A model generated the notes under the pieces. That model was not told the origin of the DNA. It was given only the letters and a program-made list of their open reading frames with translations, and did no database searches. Shown here piece after piece: positions 6,583 to 12,440 of a DNA stretch of 12,440 nucleotides. The position numbers and the translations under genes were made by a program. Position 1 is the first letter of the stretch. Every line of letters starts with the position of its first letter. The DNA comes from an uncultured Bacteroidia bacterium. GTDB lineage: Bacteria; Bacteroidota; Bacteroidia; SpSt-205. Location of the stretch: contig CALKJV010000131.1 of the NCBI GenBank assembly GCA_937995505.1, positions 1-12,440 of the forward strand, read 5' to 3'.

Positions 6583-7065
6583 ATGAGCCGGGAGGAAAGT
6601 GTACTCTGGAGCCGCTTAGGCTTCTCTCTCTTGAAGCTCTACGGCAAGCTGCAGCGAGAAGAGAAAGCCCTGGCGGCGCGCTACCAGCTGGGCGCTTCTC
6701 ATGTGGAGATGCTATCGGCCCTCAGTCATTTAGAAGAGAAGCCAGGAGAATGGATTCCTGTGCAAGCGGTATATCCCTTTTTTGCCCTTACTCAGCCAGC
6801 TATAGGGCGCATTCTTCGGCATCTGGAATACTGGGGTTTCGTGCACATGTGCCGAGATAAATCTGATCGTCGCCGCCTCCTTGTACGGTTAGACCCTAAG
6901 GCGCACAAGCTCTTAGAGGAAATAGAACTCCATCGGGCCCATATATTGCGTTCGGCCTTCCCGGACGTCTCGCCGAAGCAGCTGCGTAGCTGGGTGCAAG
7001 CCCTGCGAAGCCTTAACTTTGCCGTCCATCGGCATGTGGAGGCGTCTATGGGCTTATCTGGGTAA
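6583..7065 (+). CDS. MarR-family winged-helix transcriptional regulator
   Basis: This is a small DNA-binding regulator, 160 residues from the ATG at 6583; an ATG at 6559 would add eight residues (Met-Leu-Phe-Ala-Ser-Ile-Ser-His) with no family counterpart, so I prefer the shorter form. The central winged helix has the recognition-helix region Leu-Thr-Gln-Pro-Ala-Ile-Gly-Arg-Ile-Leu-Arg-His-Leu-Glu and the wing Asp-Lys-Ser-Asp-Arg-Arg-Arg-Leu-Leu-Val, the hallmark of MarR proteins. The flanking helices would form the dimer interface. It begins a tightly packed set: its 3' end overlaps the PASTA gene by 32 bases. Family members often repress neighbouring genes in response to small ligands, so autoregulation of this unit is a reasonable inference, but I see no obvious operator palindrome. 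Confidence 0.87.
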   Translation: MSREESVLWSRLGFSLLKLYGKLQREEKALAARYQLGASHVEMLSALSHLEEKPGEWIPVQAVYPFFALTQPAIGRILRHLEYWGFVHMCRDKSDRRRLLVRLDPKAHKLLEEIELHRAHILRSAFPDVSPKQLRSWVQALRSLNFAVHRHVEASMGLSG

Positions 7066-7825
7066 AAAAGAAGCCTGGGCATTTTTGGGAGTGGTCCTAG
7101 CTGGGATAGCCCTTGTGTACGGTTTATTTTTCGTTTTGCTTCTGCCCCGTTTCACTCGTCAAGGTGAGGAATATGTTCTCCCAAGCCTGACAGGCCGTAG
7201 TTACGCCTCAGTGCAGCGTGCGTTAGAATCCGCAGGTTTTGTTGTGGCGGTGATTGACTCGCAGTATGTGCCCGATGCCGATCCGAATACCGTATTGCTA
7301 CAAGATCCGCCGCCTAAGACCCGCATCAAAAAAGGGCGGAAAGTTTACCTCACCTTAGCCAGTCATACGCCACCGCAGCTTCCGCTGCCTCATGTGCAAG
7401 ACCTGCCGTATGAGCAGGCGTATCGTCTTTTGCGAGAGAGTTATGGGTTTCGGGTGGGGGAGGTAGAGTATGTAGCGGGTGACATTCCCGACATTGTGAA
7501 AGGTGTACGCTACCAGGGGCGCCTTCTCAAGCCTGGGGAGCCGGTTCCTAAGTACGCTACCCTGAGTCTGATTGTAAGTCGGGGATTGAGTGATCAGAAG
7601 GTGTCATTTATTTCGGTGGTAGGGTTACCCTTAGAGGAGGCGGTGAGCCGCCTGAGCGCAGCCGGCCTTTCTGTGGGGTACATTCGGTATAAGCCCTCTC
7701 CTCAGGCTCCGCCCGGACACGTGTATCGCCAATATCCAGAGCGTGTACCGGGCGACTCGCTGCCTATGGGTATGGCGATAGACCTCTTTGTAAACGGCGA
7801 AGCCCCCCAAAGTGTCTCTGAATGA
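7034..7825 (+). CDS. Membrane-anchored protein with three PASTA domains
   Basis: The 263-residue protein begins at ATG 7034 (Met-Trp-Arg-Arg-Leu-Trp); a TTG at 7019 is possible but unnecessary. It has a short basic cytoplasmic N-terminus, one transmembrane helix at about 16-38 and three PASTA repeats facing the periplasm at about 47-109, 117-183 and 191-254. Each has the Val/Leu-Pro-x-Leu-x-Gly-like start, an Ala-x-x-x-Leu helix and the Gln-x-Pro-x-Pro-Gly-type turn (clearest in the first and third). PASTA domains bind peptidoglycan fragments in Ser/Thr kinases and some penicillin-binding proteins; here there is no kinase or enzymatic domain. Proteins of this kind are common in Bacteroidota, though the role is not established to my knowledge. 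The gene overlaps marR upstream and the secreted-protein gene downstream (ATGATGA). Confidence 0.88.
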   Translation: MWRRLWAYLGKKEAWAFLGVVLAGIALVYGLFFVLLLPRFTRQGEEYVLPSLTGRSYASVQRALESAGFVVAVIDSQYVPDADPNTVLLQDPPPKTRIKKGRKVYLTLASHTPPQLPLPHVQDLPYEQAYRLLRESYGFRVGEVEYVAGDIPDIVKGVRYQGRLLKPGEPVPKYATLSLIVSRGLSDQKVSFISVVGLPLEEAVSRLSAAGLSVGYIRYKPSPQAPPGHVYRQYPERVPGDSLPMGMAIDLFVNGEAPQSVSE

Positions 7826-9333
7826 TGACACTTCTGATTTGGGCTCAGCTCCTGTGGGGCGGCGAATGGGGCCAAATGCCCATGCGGTGGACGCTCTATG
7901 GGGCTGAGCTGCGCAAAACCTCGGCTATGGCTGCGCCTCGGGCTTACACCCTTTTGCTGAATGGCGCAGATGCCGGGGGCCTGCCGTACCAAACCGATAA
8001 CCCCCGGCTTCAAGGGCCCGCAGATAGCGCAGTAAGTGAATGTATATCCCTCACGGGGCCAGCCTTCGTGGCTTTCGCGTATCAGCGTGGCGGCCTCATG
8101 GAGCCCCCAGAAGGAGAGGATACCCTAAGCCTGTGGGGACTCACAGATCAAGGCACCTGGGAGCGCCTCTGGTATGCCGAAGGTAGTTCTCAAGCCGATA
8201 GCGCCTTCACGGTCGTGTATGTGCCCTTAGTAGAGCCTAAATGGTTTCATCCTTGCCTGCGGCTCAAATGGACCACTTGGGGCAGCACCTATGGCGCATA
8301 CGACAACTGGTTTATCGCGTATACTTATCTGCAGGCTGACACAGCGGAGGGGCCGGTGGCTTTTTTCCAGCAGCTTCCGCGTGTGTATGGGGGGGCTTAC
8401 GGGAGCTGGCCTGTAAGTGAAGAACTCCCCGAGAGCCTGCTAACCTTGCGGATAGGCGGCCAAACAGGTACGAGCGCTACGCTCACCCTTTATCAAGATG
8501 GAAGCCTCTTCGCCAGCCGAAGCCTCATCTTAGGCAGCCAAGATACTTTTCAGTTACGAGCTCCTCGTCCCACCGCGCCGGGTATCTACCCTCTGAGCTG
8601 GGAACTTACTGCCGCTCCTGTCTCTACCGTGCTCCATGACACCCTGCGCTTAGAAGGCTCGGTATGGGGATATGACGATAATGAAGTAGAGACAGGATAC
8701 GGGCTGCGTCAGCTGGGGGTGGCGGCTTGTCAGGAGTTTCGGTTAGACTCGGCTCGGCGGATCGCCCGCGTAGGGATGCGCTTCTTTGCTGTGCCCACCC
8801 AGTATGGTAAGCCCTTTCAGTTGGGGATATGGGAGCTGGATGAGGGGACCTCCCCCCTCTATGTGAAGTTTGAACGGGTCAGTGTAGATAGCGCATGGGT
8901 TTGGTATGCGATAGATACTCCCATAGTTCTGCAAGGGCGGATAGGGGTGGGCTTTCTCCAAGCCGATGACAAACCGCTGGGGATAGGATGGGACGCAAGC
9001 CATGAGGGTCAGTCGAGCGTATGGGTACAGTCGGCCTCTGGGTGGGTCCCTTCTCGCCTTTCGGGCTGTATGTTTCTGCGCATAGAGACGGCGCCGGCGA
9101 GTACAGCTCTGCCCGTAGGTCAGCTAAAAAGAATCAGCCTTCCTACGCAGCTGCGAGCGGGTGAGTTCTTTTGGATAGAGGCGCCAGGGCAGGCGAGGAT
9201 ATGGGTCTGGGATGCCTCAGGGCGGCTTATTACCCTATGGGACGCCGGGCAGCAGCAGGCGCCTACCATGCCAGGGCTGTACTTTCTGCAGCCCGAGGGG
9301 TACAGTGGGGCGCGGTTGCTCGTACTTCCGTGA
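7822..9333 (+). CDS. Large secreted protein with a degenerate T9SS-type C-terminus
   Basis: The 503-residue protein has a signal peptide at about 1-18 (Leu-Leu-Ile-Trp-Ala-Gln-Leu-Leu-Trp-Gly-Gly). Residues about 20-155 resemble a jelly-roll, lectin-like module seen in many Bacteroidota secreted proteins: a Tyr-Gln-Arg-Gly-Gly-Leu-x-Glu-Pro-Pro segment, Asp-Thr-Leu-Ser-Leu, a Gly-x-Trp-Glu-Arg-Leu-Trp element and Tyr-Asp-Asn-Trp-Phe-Ile-Ala-Tyr at the end. The middle is beta-rich with no family I recognise. The last 70 residues resemble a type A sorting domain (Ile-Trp-Val-Trp-Asp-Ala-Ser-Gly-Arg-Leu, then Pro-Gly-Leu-Tyr-Phe-Leu) but lack the usual Tyr-Pro-Asn-Pro start. If functional, the type IX system would export it to the surface. 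The ATG at 7822 overlaps the PASTA stop; the second ATG at 7825 is equally possible. Confidence 0.83.
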   Translation: MMTLLIWAQLLWGGEWGQMPMRWTLYGAELRKTSAMAAPRAYTLLLNGADAGGLPYQTDNPRLQGPADSAVSECISLTGPAFVAFAYQRGGLMEPPEGEDTLSLWGLTDQGTWERLWYAEGSSQADSAFTVVYVPLVEPKWFHPCLRLKWTTWGSTYGAYDNWFIAYTYLQADTAEGPVAFFQQLPRVYGGAYGSWPVSEELPESLLTLRIGGQTGTSATLTLYQDGSLFASRSLILGSQDTFQLRAPRPTAPGIYPLSWELTAAPVSTVLHDTLRLEGSVWGYDDNEVETGYGLRQLGVAACQEFRLDSARRIARVGMRFFAVPTQYGKPFQLGIWELDEGTSPLYVKFERVSVDSAWVWYAIDTPIVLQGRIGVGFLQADDKPLGIGWDASHEGQSSVWVQSASGWVPSRLSGCMFLRIETAPASTALPVGQLKRISLPTQLRAGEFFWIEAPGQARIWVWDASGRLITLWDAGQQQAPTMPGLYFLQPEGYSGARLLVLP

Positions 9334-9374
9334 GCTTTGTGTACCTTTGTGCCGCCGCAAGGCGATTTTGTTTA

Positions 9375-9382
9375 TATCTTTG
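9375..9382 (+). promoter_or_regulatory. Putative -7 promoter element for the tRNA-Lys/tRNA-Leu unit
   Basis: TATCTTTG matches TAnnTTTG and ends nine bases before the tRNA-Lys gene, a sensible position for its promoter. A second match, TACCTTTG, lies at 9342-9349 and could be an alternative start. No -33 box at standard spacing was recognised for either. The gap 9334-9391 holds nothing else. Confidence 0.5.
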
Positions 9383-9391
9383 CGCTCCCCA

Positions 9392-9464
9392 GACTCCGTA
9401 GCTCAGCCGGTAGAGCACTTGCCTTTTAAGCAAGGGGTCCTGGGTTCGAGTCCCAGCGGAGTCA
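9392..9464 (+). tRNA. tRNA-Lys (UUU)
   Basis: All arms are present. The acceptor strands are GACTCCG (9392-9398) and CGGAGTC (9457-9463) with discriminator A at 9464. The D arm is GCTC...GAGC. The anticodon arm is CTTGC-CTTTTAA-GCAAG with anticodon TTT, and the T arm is CTGGG-TTCGAGT-CCCAG. No CCA is encoded. It lies one base upstream of tRNA-Leu, so the two are surely one transcript. Confidence 0.97.
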
Positions 9465-9465
9465 C

Positions 9466-9549
9466 GCCCAGATGGCGGAATTGGTAGACGCGCCGCTTTG
9501 AGGGGGCGGTGGCCGAAAGGCCGTAGGAGTTCGAGTCTCCTTCTGGGCA
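9466..9549 (+). tRNA. tRNA-Leu (GAG)
   Basis: The 84-base length and the variable arm (GGCC-GAAA-GGCC region) mark a class II tRNA. The acceptor strands GCCCAGA (9466-9472) and TCTGGGC (9542-9548) pair, with discriminator A at 9549. The anticodon arm CCGCT-TTGAGGG-GGCGG places GAG at 34-36, decoding CUC and CUU. The T arm AGGAG-TTCGAGT-CTCCT is complete. No CCA is encoded. Confidence 0.96.
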
Positions 9550-9592
9550 CGCAGCAGAGAGGCGTTGAAAGTATGCCCTGTATGCCCAAAAA

Positions 9593-9608
9593 GCTGCATC
9601 TTTGCAGC
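9593..9608 (+). promoter_or_regulatory. Hairpin and near-consensus -7 box abutting the start codon
   Basis: GCTGCA (9593-9598) and TGCAGC (9603-9608) are perfect inverted repeats around a TCTT loop and end exactly at the ATG of the next gene. The same stretch contains CATCTTTG (9597-9604), one mismatch from TAnnTTTG, ending four bases before the ATG. If the box is used, the transcript would be leaderless and would not contain the hairpin; if transcription comes from the tRNA promoter, the hairpin would sit over the start codon. Which applies cannot be decided from sequence. Confidence 0.35.
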
Positions 9609-10979
9609 ATGAAGCGTACCTACTTACTCCTGCTCAGCCTATCGGCTGTATGGGCACAGCCCTTGCGCGGCGTACTTGGCCTTTTTGAGGGTAATGGCAC
9701 TACCTATCCCAACACTGGCCTCTTCTACTACCTAAGTAGTGCTAATGGCTCCTCCGAAGCCTTTGCCGGGCCTATTCAGGACGTAGAGCCTTTTGGCAAT
9801 GACTTGGCCTATGACCCGGCGACGCAGTTACTCTTTGTAATAGGAGGGAGTCGGGGTGCCTTTACACCTTGGCGAGGGAGCGTGTATGCACTGGATGTAT
9901 GGCGTTCGTCGGTGCCTCTCTCTACATTAGATAGCATCGGCGCACGGCGGCTGGCAGTACGAGATACCCTACTCCTGGTAACCCGCAATCGGGCGCCGTA
10001 CTTTACAGCCTATCGCATCCAGTATGATTCCCAGACGCAGGCTCTACAGTTAGACTCGCTTTGGTCGCCGAGCAGCCCCCTCCTCCGCAATGTGCCTGAT
10101 GGCCTTCTGGTGTGGGGAGATACGGCGTACGTAGCACTATCCTACAATGCCTCTTACTCGCCGGACAGCCTCGTGCTGGCTATTAACCTCCGCACCCGGG
10201 CAGTAGTCGGCAGCTGGGAGGTCTTTCCCAATCCGACTGAGCTGGTGCGGGTCGGTAGTTCAATCTATGCTGCTTGCTACGGAAACTTCTCCCAGAATCT
10301 CCGAATCGCAAAAATTACCCCTGGCTCCCCTACGGTAACTATATGGGATGCAGGTCGCACCAGTTTCGGGGGCTTCGTCACGGATACAGGGGGGGTAAAG
10401 GACACCATCCTTTTCTGGGATATCACAGATACGTTGCGTGCCTTTGCGGTAGGGGCCCAGCAGACAGCGCCAGGGGCTTACGCTGGCGTGGCTTCCTCAG
10501 GTGGGGGGCTCTCTGGCTACGGACTCCTGTGGACCGGGGCTTGGCTATGGACCAGCTTCACAAACTACACCGACACGAGCTTGATTATCCTGCGTGATGC
10601 TGCTCCAAGCGGCGGTGCACCAGGTCCACGAATAGACACGATATTTAGACCTAATGGCATTCCAGGTGGGATTGGGTATCCGAGTTTGCGCCGATTCGTT
10701 TACTTTGAGGGGGATACCAGCCGGTCCGTGTCTGCGTTATCTGCTCCACGAGGGCAGCTCTTCTCTGTCTGGCCGAATCCAGTCACGGACTGGCTCTCTT
10801 GGAGCAGTGTGGGGGCTGTGGAGCGCTTTACCCTCTGGAGCGCAGAGGGTCGCAAGCTACGGGAATGGCTACGGCCCCAAGCTCCCTTGTATGTAGCTGA
10901 CCTGCCAGCAGGCACTTACTTCTTGCGAGCGCATCTCGCGGATGGGCGTAGTACCACTGTGCCGATTGTGCGGCCTTGA
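9609..10979 (+). CDS. Secreted beta-propeller-like protein with T9SS type A sorting domain
   Basis: The 456-residue protein starts at ATG 9609, where the signal peptide Met-Lys-Arg-Thr-Tyr-Leu-Leu-Leu-Leu-Ser-Leu...Trp-Ala-Gln begins. Residues about 50-360 consist of repeating beta-rich units such as Asn-Asp-Leu-Ala-Tyr-Asp-Pro-Ala-Thr-Gln-Leu-Leu-Phe-Val, Gly-Ser-Val-Tyr-Ala-Leu-Asp-Val, Asp-Thr-Ala-Tyr-Val-Ala-Leu-Ser and Gly-Ser-Ser-Ile-Tyr-Ala-Ala-Cys-Tyr. These resemble the blades of YncE-like propellers. The last 70 residues are a type A sorting domain: Phe-Ser-Val-Trp-Pro-Asn-Pro-Val near residue 386, the central Leu-Trp-Ser-Ala-Glu-Gly-Arg-Lys-Leu and Leu-Pro-Ala-Gly-Thr-Tyr-Phe-Leu-Arg. 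This predicts outer-membrane export and surface attachment by the type IX system. No enzymatic motif is visible. It is a single-gene unit between the tRNAs and a terminator. Confidence 0.87.
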   Translation: MKRTYLLLLSLSAVWAQPLRGVLGLFEGNGTTYPNTGLFYYLSSANGSSEAFAGPIQDVEPFGNDLAYDPATQLLFVIGGSRGAFTPWRGSVYALDVWRSSVPLSTLDSIGARRLAVRDTLLLVTRNRAPYFTAYRIQYDSQTQALQLDSLWSPSSPLLRNVPDGLLVWGDTAYVALSYNASYSPDSLVLAINLRTRAVVGSWEVFPNPTELVRVGSSIYAACYGNFSQNLRIAKITPGSPTVTIWDAGRTSFGGFVTDTGGVKDTILFWDITDTLRAFAVGAQQTAPGAYAGVASSGGGLSGYGLLWTGAWLWTSFTNYTDTSLIILRDAAPSGGAPGPRIDTIFRPNGIPGGIGYPSLRRFVYFEGDTSRSVSALSAPRGQLFSVWPNPVTDWLSWSSVGAVERFTLWSAEGRKLREWLRPQAPLYVADLPAGTYFLRAHLADGRSTTVPIVRP

Positions 10980-11001
10980 GCTTTCGGCCTTTTGTCTATC
11001 G

Positions 11002-11036
11002 GGGGGCTTGCGGTGGGGTAAGCCCCCATTTTCTTT
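11002..11036 (+). terminator. Rho-independent terminator
   Basis: GGGGGCTT (11002-11009) pairs perfectly with AAGCCCCC (11020-11027) around a ten-base loop, followed by ATTTTCTTTT. It lies 22 bases after the stop of the secreted propeller-like protein and would end that transcript. The remainder of the gap to 11093 holds only the promoter box of the next gene. Confidence 0.82.
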
Positions 11037-11081
11037 TCCCAAAGTAGGCCTCACCAGAGAAGTCTGAGCGGTTTTTCGGTG

Positions 11082-11089
11082 TAGGTTTG
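11082..11089 (+). promoter_or_regulatory. Putative -7 promoter element for the sirtuin gene
   Basis: TAGGTTTG is a full match to TAnnTTTG. It lies just after the terminator of the previous unit and exactly four bases before the sirtuin ATG, so a leaderless or near-leaderless mRNA is predicted. No -33 element was recognised. Confidence 0.5.
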
Positions 11090-11093
11090 TGGT

Positions 11094-11822
11094 ATGCGGC
11101 GAGTGCCTGAATGGCCGACTTGGCTGCAAGCCCCTCTGCGACCTGAGCCAGGTAAGCTCCTTGTCGTGCTCACAGGTGCCGGTATATCTGCAGAGAGTGG
11201 CCTTTCAACCTTTCGCGATTCGGGCGGCTTATGGGAACGCTACTCTATCTACGAAGTAGCTACCCCCGAGGCCTGGGCCCGCAACCCCCAGCTCGTGCTG
11301 GACTTCTACAACGCTCGGCGAGCTCAATTGGCCGAGGTGCAGCCTAACCCCGCTCACCACCTTCTCAAAGCCCTAGAAGAGCACTTCACTGTGATTGTCA
11401 TCACTCAAAATGTAGACGACCTGCACGAGCGAGCTGGCTCAAAGTACATTGTACATCTGCATGGGGAGCTGGTGAAAGCCCGTAGCACCGCCGATGAGTC
11501 GCTTGTATATGAGATTGGCTATGCGCCGATTCGCTTAGGGGATGTGTGTGAGCGAGGTTCGCAGCTGCGTCCCCATGTGGTATGGTTTGGAGAGGCTGTG
11601 CCGGCTTATCCTCTGGCAGAAGCATGGGCGCGCCGGGCAGATATTTTTGTCGTGATAGGGAGTTCGCTGCAGGTTTATCCGGCGGCGGGCCTCATAGATG
11701 AGGCGGTACGTGCGCAGAAATTTCTCGTTGACCCTAAGCCGACGCTGACAGAGGGGGTTACCGTGATAGAAGCGCCAGCGACGGAGGGGGTTCGTCAGCT
11801 CTTTGAGCGCTTAGTGGGATGA
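11094..11822 (+). CDS. cobB: NAD-dependent protein deacylase, sirtuin (SIR2/CobB family, zinc-free type)
   Basis: Sirtuins remove acyl groups from lysines using NAD, giving nicotinamide and O-acyl-ADP-ribose in the cytoplasm. The 242 residues match bacterial members. The NAD site is intact: Thr-Gly-Ala-Gly-Ile-Ser-Ala-Glu-Ser-Gly (27-36), Phe-Arg-Asp (40-42), Thr-Gln-Asn-Val-Asp-Asp-Leu-His (104-111) and the catalytic His123 in His-Leu-His-Gly. Tyr72-x-x-Arg75 is the class III pair that recognises succinyl and malonyl groups, so desuccinylase activity is plausible. The zinc-binding CxxC pairs expected after His123 are absent: only Cys152 occurs there. I recall similar cysteine-poor forms in other Bacteroidota, so this is probably a subfamily trait rather than decay. 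The last codon overlaps the start of the lipoprotein gene (ATGA). Confidence 0.93.
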   Translation: MRRVPEWPTWLQAPLRPEPGKLLVVLTGAGISAESGLSTFRDSGGLWERYSIYEVATPEAWARNPQLVLDFYNARRAQLAEVQPNPAHHLLKALEEHFTVIVITQNVDDLHERAGSKYIVHLHGELVKARSTADESLVYEIGYAPIRLGDVCERGSQLRPHVVWFGEAVPAYPLAEAWARRADIFVVIGSSLQVYPAAGLIDEAVRAQKFLVDPKPTLTEGVTVIEAPATEGVRQLFERLVG

Positions 11823-12440
11823 GGGGAAAGTGGGTGTGGGTAGCCTTAGGGCTATGGGGCTGTGCTTCTATTCAGGCTCCGGACGGGGGGCCGCCAGATA
11901 CCACACCCCCTCAGCTGCGTAGGATCCGAGTCAAGCCCTCTGCTCAAGGTGTTCGGCTGGTCCTTATTTGGGATGAGTACCTTTCACCGGGTAGTGAGTT
12001 GGGAGCGACGGGGCTTTGGGTCAATCCCGCATACCCTTTCCAGGCCCGATTGCGGGGGAAGCGGCTGCTCTTTCGCTCAGACAGTGTCGCTGGGGCTGTG
12101 GCGGTGTGGGGCGGGCCAGGCCTGAAGGACTTTACGGAGGGCAATAGAGTCGCGCCCCAACTGCTCTGGCAGCGCTACCCCAGCGCCGATACAATCCGAA
12201 GGCGATTTCGACTAGAACCTCCTCCCGATACCAAATCGCCAGTATGGGCAGAGTTTCGTACTGACTCAGGGGAGTATCGTTTTTTAGCATGGCAGGGAGA
12301 AATAGAGATTCTCGGCCTACCCAAAGGTACCTACTCAGCTTGGGCCTGGGCAGATGCGGATGCCAATCAGCGCTGGGACGCCGCCGAACCCGTGTGGCTG
12401 CCCGACCCGTACCTAAGACCCGAAGCGCCAGATAGCGCGA
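11819..12440 (+). CDS. Ig-like domain lipoprotein, 3' end outside the window
   Basis: The frame stays open for about 207 codons from ATG 11819 to the window end. A short signal (Trp-Val-Trp-Val-Ala-Leu-Gly-Leu-Trp-Gly) precedes the lipidated Cys15. The mature start, Gly-Gly-Pro-Pro-Asp-Thr-Thr-Pro-Pro-Gln, followed by a beta-strand with Leu-Ile-Trp-Asp-Glu-Tyr-Leu, matches the Bacteroidota lipoproteins with an N-terminal Big_5-type Ig-like domain, where Phe-Asp-Glu is usual. Toward the visible end, Leu-Pro-Lys-Gly-Thr-Tyr and Trp-Ala-Asp-Ala-Asp-Ala-Asn-Gln-Arg-Trp-Asp recall the calcium-binding-like Asp-x-Asp-x-Asn loop and the closing part of such proteins, so little is probably missing. 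It should be anchored in the outer membrane. Overlap with the sirtuin gene implies co-transcription, with no obvious functional link. Confidence 0.8.
   Translation, partial: MRGKWVWVALGLWGCASIQAPDGGPPDTTPPQLRRIRVKPSAQGVRLVLIWDEYLSPGSELGATGLWVNPAYPFQARLRGKRLLFRSDSVAGAVAVWGGPGLKDFTEGNRVAPQLLWQRYPSADTIRRRFRLEPPPDTKSPVWAEFRTDSGEYRFLAWQGEIEILGLPKGTYSAWAWADADANQRWDAAEPVWLPDPYLRPEAPDSA

Noticed and set aside
9572..9588. Short direct repeat of TATGCCC
   Set aside because: Two seven-base copies in a short gap are easily expected by chance and show no further structure.
9498..9608. Upstream extension of the propeller-like secreted protein into the tRNA-Leu gene
   Set aside because: A clear signal peptide begins at the ATG at 9609, and the extension would be translated from within a tRNA.
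1..12440. CRISPR array, insertion sequence, toxin-antitoxin or phage genes
   Set aside because: No regularly spaced repeats, transposase motifs, terminal inverted repeats or matching gene pairs were seen on either strand.

Overview
The window looks like chromosomal DNA of a member of the Bacteroidota. Four sequence features point that way. Two exported proteins end in regions resembling the type A sorting domain of the type IX secretion system. Several genes and tRNAs are preceded by TAnnTTTG, the -7 promoter element of this phylum. I see no convincing Shine-Dalgarno sequences. One lipoprotein begins its mature part with the Gly-Pro-x-Asp-Thr-Thr-Pro-Pro pattern of Bacteroidota Ig-like lipoproteins. 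The DNA is rather GC-rich and very compact, with most neighbouring genes on the same strand overlapping. I cannot name the genus from the sequence.

Layout. Positions 1-55 are the 3' part of a tRNA-Cys. Positions 89-993 are the wreck of an RND-type tripartite efflux operon: the N-terminal half of the periplasmic adaptor, broken by an in-frame stop, runs straight into the C-terminal quarter of the outer-membrane channel, and the inner-membrane pump expected between them is missing. On the minus strand follow an RluD-type pseudouridine synthase (964-2034) and an exported leucine-rich-repeat protein (2015-3175), probably one transcription unit. Divergent from it, starting only 7 bases away, is a plus-strand unit: rfaE2-type heptose-phosphate adenylyltransferase, class A penicillin-binding protein and a CcmB-like membrane protein (3183-6477). 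A second unit (6583-9333) holds a MarR regulator, a membrane-anchored three-PASTA protein and a large secreted protein. Then come tRNA-Lys(UUU) and tRNA-Leu(GAG), a secreted beta-propeller-like protein with a sorting domain (9609-10979), a clear terminator, and a sirtuin overlapping an Ig-like lipoprotein cut by the window end (11094-12440).

Functionally the window is mostly envelope biology: lipopolysaccharide heptose activation, peptidoglycan polymerisation, peptidoglycan sensing or binding (PASTA), heme export for cytochrome c maturation, and secreted or surface proteins. Housekeeping RNA modification and tRNAs are interspersed.

I do not see a defence system, mobile element, CRISPR array or obviously new multi-gene system. 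The observations most worth a second look are the internal deletion that fused the two ends of the efflux operon, the 7-base divergent start pair with interlocked promoter boxes, a repeated spacing of exactly four bases between a TTTG-type box and the start codon at three genes (suggesting leaderless mRNAs), and a sirtuin without the zinc-binding cysteines.
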